Below, one piece after another: positions 1 through 5,852 of a stretch of 6,299 nt of DNA. Both the position numbers and the translations under genes were made by a program. This DNA comes from Labilithrix luteola (GTDB taxonomy: Bacteria; Myxococcota_A; Polyangia; Polyangiales; Polyangiaceae). The notes beneath the pieces were generated by a model. That model had not been told where the DNA came from. It worked only from the letters and a program-made list of their open reading frames with translations, and did not search any database. Position 1 is the stretch's first letter; every line of letters starts with the position of its first letter. The stretch covers positions 1 through 6,299 of the forward strand of contig JAMFST010000659.1 in NCBI GenBank assembly GCA_026225435.1, read 5' to 3'.

Positions 1-1
1 C

Positions 2-613
2 ACCGGGATCATCAACGGCGCCGTCCCGCTCACCACCGCCGCGGTCGGCGTGATCTTCCAGCGGCGTCGTCCGAGCGCGCGGCGCACCCTGGCGCTCGTC
101 CTCGGCTTCGCCGGTGTCTCGCTGGTCGCGCTCTCGGCGTCACGCGGCGCGCATCCCACCGCCGACACACCGGGCATCCTCATGCTGGTCGCGGCCATCA
201 CCTGTTACGGCGTCTCGATGAACGTGATGCCGCCGCTGCAACGTCGTTACGGCGCGTTCCCGGTCCTCTTCCGCGCGCAGATGGTGGCGCTGGTGCTCTC
301 GCTCCCCGTGGCCATCGCCAGCTTCCCCGCCGCGCACTTCGCCTGGGGAGCGCTCGCGGCGATGGTCGCGCTGGGCACGCTGGGGACCGGCCTCGCCTAC
401 GTGGCGCTCGCGGTCCTCATCGGCCGGACCGACGCGACCCGCGGGACGATCGGGAACTTCCTCACCCCCATCGTGGCTTCGCTGCTCGGGGCCACCTTGC
501 TCCACGAACCGCTCAGCCTCGCGATGGTCGGCGGCGCCGCGCTGGTTCTCGCAGGCGCGTACGTCACGAGTCACCCGGAGCCGCTACCTGTCGAGCGCGC
601 GGCGGACGAGTGA
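2..613 (+). CDS. EamA/DMT-family transporter, 3' portion (5' end outside window)
   Basis: This is the C-terminal 203 residues of a small-molecule permease of the drug/metabolite transporter (DMT) superfamily, an inner-membrane protein that usually exports metabolites or drugs. The reading frame is open to the left edge, so the gene begins upstream; a GTG at 50 is internal, not the start. Hydrophobic segments lie at about residues 1-20, 29-46, 58-77, 89-108, 114-141, 149-167 and 171-190. The first corresponds to the end of EamA repeat 1. The rest form repeat 2, ending in the typical pattern of a proline-containing helix (FLTPIVASLLG), a short HEP turn where the family has gE-r, and a final Gly-rich helix (MVGGAALVLAGAYV). 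A positively charged loop (QRRRPSARR) follows the first segment. Family assignment is firm; the substrate cannot be read from sequence. It ends in TGA and overlaps the convergent minus-strand gene by 30 bases. Confidence 0.85.
   Translation, partial: TGIINGAVPLTTAAVGVIFQRRRPSARRTLALVLGFAGVSLVALSASRGAHPTADTPGILMLVAAITCYGVSMNVMPPLQRRYGAFPVLFRAQMVALVLSLPVAIASFPAAHFAWGALAAMVALGTLGTGLAYVALAVLIGRTDATRGTIGNFLTPIVASLLGATLLHEPLSLAMVGGAALVLAGAYVTSHPEPLPVERAADE
584..613. other. Convergent 30-base coding overlap (transporter / 492-aa gene)
   Basis: The transporter gene ends in TGA at 611-613 on the + strand, and the 492-residue gene ends in TAG at 586-584 on the minus strand. Their last 30 bases therefore overlap tail to tail. 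Both C-termini look natural. No hairpin followed by a T-run is visible on either strand near here, so termination must be Rho-dependent or lie inside the facing gene. Confidence 0.75.
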
Positions 614-2062
614 CGCCACCAGCGCGACGCTGATCTCCTCCGGCGCGACCGAGCTGCCCGCCGCCGCCCCCACGCTCTTGGCCGCCTCGACCCGCACGAT
701 CCCGCGCTCGTCGCAGACCGCATCGAGCGGCTGCCGCGCCGCCTCGTCGAGCACGATGACCGCATGCGCCCCGGCGATGTACAGAGGCCACAGCGGCGCG
801 TAGGCCGGCACCAGCGGCAGCGCGACGAGATCGAGGGTGACGTCGGCGGCGAAGGAGAGCCGCGCCAGCGGGTACGGCGCCACCAGCATCGACGGCGGCG
901 GGAGCGGCCGCGACTCCGCGAAGCGACCGAGCACGTGCGAGATCCCGCCGAGCCGGCCCGGCGTCGCCGCGAAGACGATGCGCACCGGCAGCGCGTACCC
1001 CGACGACGCGCGGCGCCGCACGCGCTCGGCGAGCTCCAGGTGCTCCTCCTCGGTGAACGCCGGCTGCCGGAAGCTCCCGCCGGCGTGCCGCGTGATCCGC
1101 CCCGACGCCTCGAGATCGAGGAGCGCGCCGAGGATGGCGTCGTCGGTCAAGGTCGGCTCCTCGAGCAGCTCGTCGAGCGCGGTCGGTTGACCGAGCCGCT
1201 CGAAGACGACGTGCGCGGCCCCGGTCAGCTTCGCGCCATTGTCGCCCGGCGCGGGCTGCACGTCGCTGCGCTCGAACACCCCGCCTCCGCGCGCGGAGAG
1301 GAGCTGGCGCAGGTGCGCCGTGTCGAGCGCGCGCTGGCGGGCAGCGCGGAACAGATCGGCGCTCGCCGGCGCCCCCGGCCCCGAGCGCGGCTCCGCCGGC
1401 GGCGGCTCGCGGCGGAACACGTAGCGCCCCTCGCGCAGGGCGAGCAGCCGGGCCATCGCCTTCATCGACGAGTGCCGCCCGTGCCGCGCCTCGACCACTT
1501 CCCCCTCGCGCAGGCGGATCTCGCCGAGCAGCGCGTAGCTGCCGCTGGCATCCGGGACGGCACCGCTGACCCCCATCTGCAGCGCGATGACACCGCTCGC
1601 TCGCGCGGCGACCAGCTGCGCCACCAGCTTGTCGAGCGGCTGCGTCGCGAGCAGCCCCTGCTCGATCTGCGGATCGCTCAGCGCACCGGCGCGCAGGGTA
1701 CCGGAGCCGTGTCGGCGCGGCGGCTCGCGCGGTTCGCGCGGTTCGCCGAGCGCCGCCGTCGACGACGAGACCGGCCCCGACGCCGCCTCGACACCGGCGA
1801 CCACGCTCGCCGCGTCGGCCATCCGCAGGCTCACCCCGTCGCTGACGATGCGCACCGGCGCGCGCGTCCCCGGCGTGTCCGACGTCCGCGTCAGGATCCG
1901 GTCGGGCGCGACCACCACGTCGAAGCTCGACGAGCGCACCCGCTCCTCGGCGCTCGTCTCGTCGACGGCGATCTGCACGTGATAGCCGCGACGCCGGAGG
2001 GCGGCCGCCGCGTCGGCGAGCGCATCGGTGTCGCTGTCCACCAGGAGCACCCGCGTGGTCAC
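584..2062 (-). CDS. Receiver-like / PATAN (DUF4388) / pseudo-GTPase signalling protein, 492 aa
   Basis: A probable cytoplasmic signalling or scaffold protein. Residues 4-57 resemble the first half of a response-regulator receiver (VLLVDSD, then FDVVVAPD). The next stretch does not continue the fold recognisably, and Asp54 sits one residue past the usual phosphoacceptor position. A Pro/Arg/Glu-rich linker (about 95-122) leads to a PATAN/DUF4388 domain (about 140-218, with GEIRLREGEVVEARHG and MARLLALREGRYVF). A helical region (235-325) resembling the winged-helix tail often seen with DUF4388 follows. Residues 359-490 resemble an MglA-type small GTPase (RIVFAATPGRLGG, then LWPLYIAGAHAVIVLD). 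However, there is no lysine between 279 and 461, so the P-loop lysine is absent, and the G3 glycine and NKxD motif are missing too. The GTG start at 2062 overlaps the upstream stop as GTGA and has a GGGGGGAGG ribosome binding site. The frame stays open to 2698, but that extension lies wholly inside the upstream gene. It is last in the dapF operon. Domain calls are by eye; overall role is inferred. Confidence 0.8.
   Translation of the reverse strand: MTTRVLLVDSDTDALADAAAALRRRGYHVQIAVDETSAEERVRSSSFDVVVAPDRILTRTSDTPGTRAPVRIVSDGVSLRMADAASVVAGVEAASGPVSSSTAALGEPREPREPPRRHGSGTLRAGALSDPQIEQGLLATQPLDKLVAQLVAARASGVIALQMGVSGAVPDASGSYALLGEIRLREGEVVEARHGRHSSMKAMARLLALREGRYVFRREPPPAEPRSGPGAPASADLFRAARQRALDTAHLRQLLSARGGGVFERSDVQPAPGDNGAKLTGAAHVVFERLGQPTALDELLEEPTLTDDAILGALLDLEASGRITRHAGGSFRQPAFTEEEHLELAERVRRRASSGYALPVRIVFAATPGRLGGISHVLGRFAESRPLPPPSMLVAPYPLARLSFAADVTLDLVALPLVPAYAPLWPLYIAGAHAVIVLDEAARQPLDAVCDERGIVRVEAAKSVGAAAGSSVAPEEISVALVASLVRRALDR
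1722..1748 (-). repeat. Three imperfect 9-base tandem units in a linker
   Basis: The + strand reads ggctcgcgc, ggttcgcgc, ggttcgccg in succession. On the coding (minus) strand these units encode a GEPREPREP-type stretch at about residues 106-114 of the 492-residue protein. They sit in the flexible linker between the receiver-like region and the PATAN domain, so this is a small in-frame expansion in a disordered segment. Confidence 0.6.
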
Positions 2063-2077
2063 GCGCCGCCTCCCCCC
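2059..2077 (-). promoter_or_regulatory. Coupled start site: GTGA overlap and strong ribosome binding site (569-aa / 492-aa genes)
   Basis: The same nine-base sequence GGGGGGAGG (2077-2069) precedes a GTGA overlap at 2062-2059, here with six bases of spacing. It encodes the Gly-rich end (SGGGGA) of the upstream protein. It decides GTG 2062 as the start of the 492-residue protein over start sites further upstream in the same frame. Confidence 0.8.
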
Positions 2078-3768
2078 GAGGGTGCGGGTGCCGCGCCGCT
2101 CACCGGCGGCGCGCTGACCTGCTGGAGGCGCTCGGACAGGAGATCGCACAGGAGCGGATCGGCCGCGTGCACCCCGCGGAAGCGATCGCGCTGGCGTCGC
2201 CCGCAGCAAGCCCACACCCCGTGCTCGGCGGTGACCACCACCGCGTCGACGTCGTCGCAACCGGGCAGCCCCTGCAGATCGACCGTCCGCACGATGACCT
2301 CGCTCGAGTCGCGCAACGTCTCGCGCACGGCGCCGGCCAGACGCGCGCTGACGATCACCGTCGCCGCGCCGCCGCGTCGCGCTTCCCGGCAGGCGCCCAG
2401 GCTGAGCGCGAGGAGCGCCGTCTCGCTCACGTCGAGCGGATAGGTCGACGACACCCCCACGTCGAGCATCGGCCGCGCGAGGAGCGCGTCGACGATCTCG
2501 CCGAGCGGCTGCTTGTCGAGATCGCGCGCCCGCACCACCGAGCTGGCCTGCTCGTGCGCCCGCGCCCCCGCGGTCCAGAGCAGCCGCTCGAGATCGAGAC
2601 CGTCGTGGGGGAAGGTGGCGACGCCGAGCGAGATGCGCCCGCCGTCGCGCGCCGCGATGCGCTCGAGGATCCGCCGGCGACACGCAGCCGCGCCCCATCC
2701 TGGAGTCTCCGGCAGGAGGAGGCCGTAGGTCTGGTCCTCGAGCCGGGCGAAGACGTCGGTGTCGCGCACCACCACGTGCACCGCCCCCTCCACCGCCTGG
2801 CGATCGAACGGCCCGTCGGCGACGAGCACCGCGACCGACAGCCGCCGCGTGTGACGGAGCGCGCGGTCCACCTCGCGCGCGGCGGTGTCACGGAAATAGG
2901 CCGCGCTGTAGATGCGCCCCGACTGCTCGCTCACCCTGGCGCTCTCGCCGGTCTGCGGCTCGCGCACGTCGACGAGGGTGAGAACGGCCGCGGCGAGATC
3001 GACCATCGTCGCCACCTCGGCCGAGCGGCTCGGATCCATCCCCTCGAGGATCGTCAACCCCAGCGGCCCGCGCGAGCCATCGAGCGGCAGCGCCGTCGCC
3101 GAGCGATCCTTCGCCGCCGAGAGCAGCGCGTCGACCGAGGCGATCTTCGGCAAGGTGCGCGCCGTGCCCACCGCGCCGAGCCGCACGCACTCGGTCCGGT
3201 CCTCGAACGCCGCGAACAGCGCCGCACCGTGCGCGCCGCCCGCCTCGGCGATCGCCTGGACCAGAGCGCGCACCGCCTCCGAGTGCCCCGAGCCGCGCGC
3301 CAGCCGCAGCACCCGGTCGAGCAGCTCCCCCCGCCGCTTCACCCGCGTCAGCTCACGTTCGAGCTCCGCGGTCTGTCGCTGGCGCGCGATCTCCTCGCGC
3401 GCGATGTTGATGACCCGGATGACGTCGTCCCCCGACGCGGGCGAGACGAGCAGCCCGGTCGCCCCGAGGGCCATCGCCTGCACCGCCACGTCCAGGTGCC
3501 CGACCGGCGCCAGCGCGTGCACCCCCATGCTCGGCGAGAGCGCACGCAGATGATGAGCGAGCGCCAGCCCCGCGCCCGCCTCGGTCATCACGTCGACGAG
3601 CGCGACGTCCGGCAGCTCGGTGGTCGCCTTGGCGATCGCCTCCGCCACGTCGTGGGCGAAGATCGTGCGGTCCCCCTCCGCCTCGATGGCGCGCACCGCG
3701 GTCTCCGCGGCCTCGGCGTCTTCCCCGACCACCAGGACGAGCAGACTTGGCCGCTCGTTCGACCTCAC
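2059..3768 (-). CDS. Receiver-like / GAF-like / degenerate GGDEF signalling protein, 569 aa
   Basis: A probable cytoplasmic signal-integrating protein with no membrane segment. Residues 8-122 form a receiver-like domain with phosphoacceptor-like Asp59 (VALVDVM). The acidic pair is reduced to Gly15-Glu16, the conserved Thr is Ala87 and the conserved Lys is Ser109, so phosphotransfer is doubtful. A charged coiled coil (about 122-157) follows, then a GAF-like region (about 158-268). A GGDEF-type domain (about 285-408) keeps the frame of the fold (YFRDTAAREVDRALRHTRR, RISLGVATFP). Its signature is replaced by EDQTY (344-348), its metal-binding aspartate is lost (Ala317) and it is shortened. It retains RDTD (335-338) at the RxxD inhibitory-site position. 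Residues 425-569 are an unassigned alpha/beta region ending in a Gly/Ala/Pro tail. Diguanylate cyclase activity is not expected; c-di-GMP binding is possible. The GTG start overlaps the dapF stop by 4 bases, with a strong ribosome binding site inside dapF. Confidence 0.85.
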   Translation of the reverse strand: MRSNERPSLLVLVVGEDAEAAETAVRAIEAEGDRTIFAHDVAEAIAKATTELPDVALVDVMTEAGAGLALAHHLRALSPSMGVHALAPVGHLDVAVQAMALGATGLLVSPASGDDVIRVINIAREEIARQRQTAELERELTRVKRRGELLDRVLRLARGSGHSEAVRALVQAIAEAGGAHGAALFAAFEDRTECVRLGAVGTARTLPKIASVDALLSAAKDRSATALPLDGSRGPLGLTILEGMDPSRSAEVATMVDLAAAVLTLVDVREPQTGESARVSEQSGRIYSAAYFRDTAAREVDRALRHTRRLSVAVLVADGPFDRQAVEGAVHVVVRDTDVFARLEDQTYGLLLPETPGWGAAACRRRILERIAARDGGRISLGVATFPHDGLDLERLLWTAGARAHEQASSVVRARDLDKQPLGEIVDALLARPMLDVGVSSTYPLDVSETALLALSLGACREARRGGAATVIVSARLAGAVRETLRDSSEVIVRTVDLQGLPGCDDVDAVVVTAEHGVWACCGRRQRDRFRGVHAADPLLCDLLSERLQQVSAPPVSGAAPAPSGGGGA

Positions 3769-3781
3769 GTCGCCTCCCCCC
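3765..3781 (-). promoter_or_regulatory. Coupled start site: GTGA overlap and strong ribosome binding site (dapF / 569-aa gene)
   Basis: On the minus strand the dapF stop (TGA) and the next gene's GTG start share four bases, GTGA at 3768-3765. The purine run GGGGGGAGG (3781-3773) lies four bases before the GTG and encodes part of the DapF tail (R-G-E-A-T). The arrangement predicts translational coupling and fixes the start choice of the downstream gene. Confidence 0.8.
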
Positions 3782-4607
3782 GGAAGACGAAGCGCGCCGG
3801 CCCGCGCATCTGCACCTGTCCGTCGGGGGCGACGGTGATGGCGAGCTCACCGCCGGGCAGGCGCACGGCGATCTCCTCGCCGAAGGGGAGGTCCCCGCGG
3901 GTGCAGGCGGCGAAGGCGGCCGCGCAGGCGCCGGTGCCGCAAGCGAGCGTCTTGCCGACCCCGCGCTCCCAGACGATGAGGTCGATCCCGCGCTTCGGTC
4001 GGTCGGCGGTCGCCTCGGTGATGCGGGCGAAGCCAGCGTTCACGCCACCGGGAAACACCTCGTGGTTCGAGACGTCGGCACCGATGCGATCGACCTCCTC
4101 CTCGGGCAGGTCGCCGAAGTACACGGCGTGCGGGTTCCCGGTCGACACGGCGTGCAGCTCGAGCCAGCGCGGCTTGCGCCCGCCGACGGTCACCTCGACG
4201 ACGCCGTTGGACCGCGCGCGCCCCATGTCGATCTCGACGGACACCTCGTCGAGCCCGGAGGCCGAGCTCACCCGACAGCGCCGCGGCCCGGCACCGGTCG
4301 CCACCACGAACGGCTCGTCCAGCCTGGCGATCCCGCGGCGCACCAGCGACAGCCCCACGCAGCGCAGCCCGTTGCCGCACATCTCGGGCACCGAGCCGTC
4401 GGCGTTGTGCACCTTCATGCTCGCGATCGCTTCGCCCTCGGCTCCTCCGACCACCAGGATCCCGTCACCGCCGACGCCACGCCGGCGGTCGCACCAGGCG
4501 CGCACCCGGTCGAGCGACAGCGGCGGCTGGTCTGCCAGGGTGTCGGCCAGGACGACGAGGAAGTCGTTTCCGAGCCCCTCGTACTTCTCGAAGGCGAGCT
4601 CGCGCAT
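3765..4607 (-). CDS. dapF: Diaminopimelate epimerase
   Basis: This cytoplasmic, cofactor-independent epimerase interconverts LL- and meso-diaminopimelate, the next-to-last step of lysine synthesis and the source of meso-DAP for peptidoglycan. The 280 residues match the usual family length of about 270-290. The N-terminal signature KYEGLGNDF is at 8-16. Catalytic Cys77 lies in EMCGNGLRC and catalytic Cys223 in ERGVGKTLACGTGAC. Substrate-contact motifs are seen at GNPH (157-160), Asn190 (GGVNAGF) and Glu214-Arg215. Lys219 replaces a residue that is often Glu, but this is outside the catalytic pair. ATG 4607 is the only usable start: no ATG, GTG or TTG occurs in frame before the upstream TAA (4647-4649). 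No clear Shine-Dalgarno precedes it. It is the first gene of a minus-strand operon and is divergent from aroC. Its last codons carry the ribosome binding site of the next gene. Confidence 0.97.
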   Translation of the reverse strand: MRELAFEKYEGLGNDFLVVLADTLADQPPLSLDRVRAWCDRRRGVGGDGILVVGGAEGEAIASMKVHNADGSVPEMCGNGLRCVGLSLVRRGIARLDEPFVVATGAGPRRCRVSSASGLDEVSVEIDMGRARSNGVVEVTVGGRKPRWLELHAVSTGNPHAVYFGDLPEEEVDRIGADVSNHEVFPGGVNAGFARITEATADRPKRGIDLIVWERGVGKTLACGTGACAAAFAACTRGDLPFGEEIAVRLPGGELAITVAPDGQVQMRGPARFVFRGEAT

Positions 4608-4662
4608 CGACGGACGAAGGTAGCGGAGTCGAGCCCGCTCTGCATGTTACCTTCCAGATCCC
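4608..4662. promoter_or_regulatory. Divergent intergenic region between dapF and aroC
   Basis: Only 55 bases separate the two ATG codons, so any promoters for the dapF and aroC operons must overlap here or lie inside the opposite coding region. The relatively AT-containing patch around 4643-4651 (tgcatgttac) is the only part that looks like a -10 element. On the minus strand it reads TAACAT, four of six matches to TATAAT. No convincing -35 hexamer, operator palindrome or attenuator is visible. Assignment as a regulatory region follows from gene arrangement, not from a recognised motif. Confidence 0.45.
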
Positions 4663-5838
4663 ATGTCGCGACTGCGCTGGATGACGGCGGGTGAGTCGCA
4701 CGGTCCTCGCCTCACCGCGTTGATCGAAGGGATCCCTGCGGGCCTCTCCCTCCTCACCGAGGACATCGACGGCGACCTCGCCCGCCGCCAGCGCGGCTAC
4801 GGGCGCGGCGGCCGCATGAAGATCGAGACGGACAAGGTCGAGATCACCGCCGGAGTTCGTGGCGGCGAGACCCTCGGCTCCCCCATCGCGCTCACCATCG
4901 TGAACCGCGATCACCAGAGCTGGCTCGATCGCATGTCCCCGGCGCCGATGCCGGCGACTCCGGAAGCGCTCACCCGGCCGCGCCCGGGGCACGCCGATCT
5001 CTCCGGCGGCCTCAAGTACGACCGCAAGGACCTGCGCGACATCCTCGAGCGGGCCAGCGCACGCGAGACGGCGGCGCGCACCGCCTGCGGGGCCGTCGCC
5101 AAGAAGCTCCTCGCCGCCGCCGGCGTGACGATGTTCGCCCACGTCCGCTCGATCGGCGAGGTCGACGCCGATTGCCCGCCCCTGTCCCTGGAGAACGCGG
5201 CCGATCTCGCGGCTCGCGCTCGCGCCTCGGACCTGTCGACGGTCGATCCGGAGGCGGAAGCGAAGATGCGCGAGGCGATCCACACCGCCTCTCACGCCGG
5301 CGACACCCTCGGCGGCGTCGTCGAGGTCTGCGCCCTCGGCCTTCCCCCCGGCCTCGGCAGCCACGTCCACTGGGACCGCAAGCTCGACGGCCGCCTCGCC
5401 CAGGCGCTCATGAGCATCCAGGCGATCAAGGCGGTGGAGATCGGCGACGGGTGGGCCGGGGCGCGTCGCCGCGGCAGCCAGGTCCACGATCCCATCGCCT
5501 ACCAGGCGGACACGCACGACTTCGTCCGCACCAGCAACCACGCCGGCGGCGTCGAGGGGGGCATGACCAACGGCGCACCTCTCGTCGTCCGCGCCGCCAT
5601 GAAGCCGATCGCCACCCTGCGCCGCGCTCTCGGCAGCGTCGACGTCCACACCAAGGAGCCCTTCGAGGCCGCCTTCGAGCGGAGCGACATCGCCGCCGTC
5701 GGCGCCGCTTCGGTCGTCGCCGAGGCCATGGTCGCGCTCACCCTGGCCGACGCCCTCCTCGAGAAGTTCGCCGGGGACTCGATGACCGAGCTCCTGCGCA
5801 ACCTGAGCGGTTACCGCTCCCAGCTCGCCGCCTACTGA
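4663..5838 (+). CDS. aroC: Chorismate synthase
   Basis: This enzyme catalyses the last shikimate pathway step, anti-1,4-elimination of phosphate from EPSP to chorismate, using reduced FMN as a cofactor without net redox change. It is cytoplasmic and normally tetrameric. The 391-residue length is typical of longer bacterial AroC proteins. Visible signatures are TAGESHGP at residues 8-15; the Arg-rich RRQRGYGRGGRMKIE segment (41-55), where phosphate and FMN contacts lie; RPGHADLSGGLKY (107-119); RASARETAART (129-139); and SNHAGGVEGGMTNG near residue 297, the family's late Gly-rich motif. The ATG at 4663 gives the expected N-terminus (RLRWMTAGESHG). No good Shine-Dalgarno precedes it, so it may be expressed from a very short leader. 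aroK follows after 14 bases, implying co-transcription. The enzyme appears intact. Confidence 0.97.
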   Translation: MSRLRWMTAGESHGPRLTALIEGIPAGLSLLTEDIDGDLARRQRGYGRGGRMKIETDKVEITAGVRGGETLGSPIALTIVNRDHQSWLDRMSPAPMPATPEALTRPRPGHADLSGGLKYDRKDLRDILERASARETAARTACGAVAKKLLAAAGVTMFAHVRSIGEVDADCPPLSLENAADLAARARASDLSTVDPEAEAKMREAIHTASHAGDTLGGVVEVCALGLPPGLGSHVHWDRKLDGRLAQALMSIQAIKAVEIGDGWAGARRRGSQVHDPIAYQADTHDFVRTSNHAGGVEGGMTNGAPLVVRAAMKPIATLRRALGSVDVHTKEPFEAAFERSDIAAVGAASVVAEAMVALTLADALLEKFAGDSMTELLRNLSGYRSQLAAY

Positions 5839-5852
5839 GGGTACCGACCAAG

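Noticed and set aside
50..52. GTG at 50 as the transporter start
   Set aside because: The frame is open and in-family (a membrane helix with a conserved proline) back to base 2, so the start is outside the window.
764..2443. 559-residue open frame on the + strand
   Set aside because: Antisense to the 492-residue gene, Arg-rich and without recognisable motifs.
2063..2698. N-terminal extension of the 492-residue protein to a start at 2698 (704 residues)
   Set aside because: The extension lies wholly within the 569-residue gene, is an Arg/Ala/Gly-rich out-of-frame translation, and GTG 2062 has both a GTGA overlap and a strong ribosome binding site.
2167..4623. 818-residue open frame on the + strand
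   Set aside because: It is the complement of dapF and the 569-residue gene; the product is a His/Arg/Pro-rich low-complexity sequence with no family pattern, typical of high-GC antisense frames.
4640..4655. Sigma-70 promoter for aroC or dapF
   Set aside because: Only a partial -10-like TAACAT on the minus strand is visible, with no matching -35; not enough to call a promoter.
4465..5649. 394-residue open frame on the minus strand
   Set aside because: Antisense to the well-supported aroC and the start of dapF; no domain signature.
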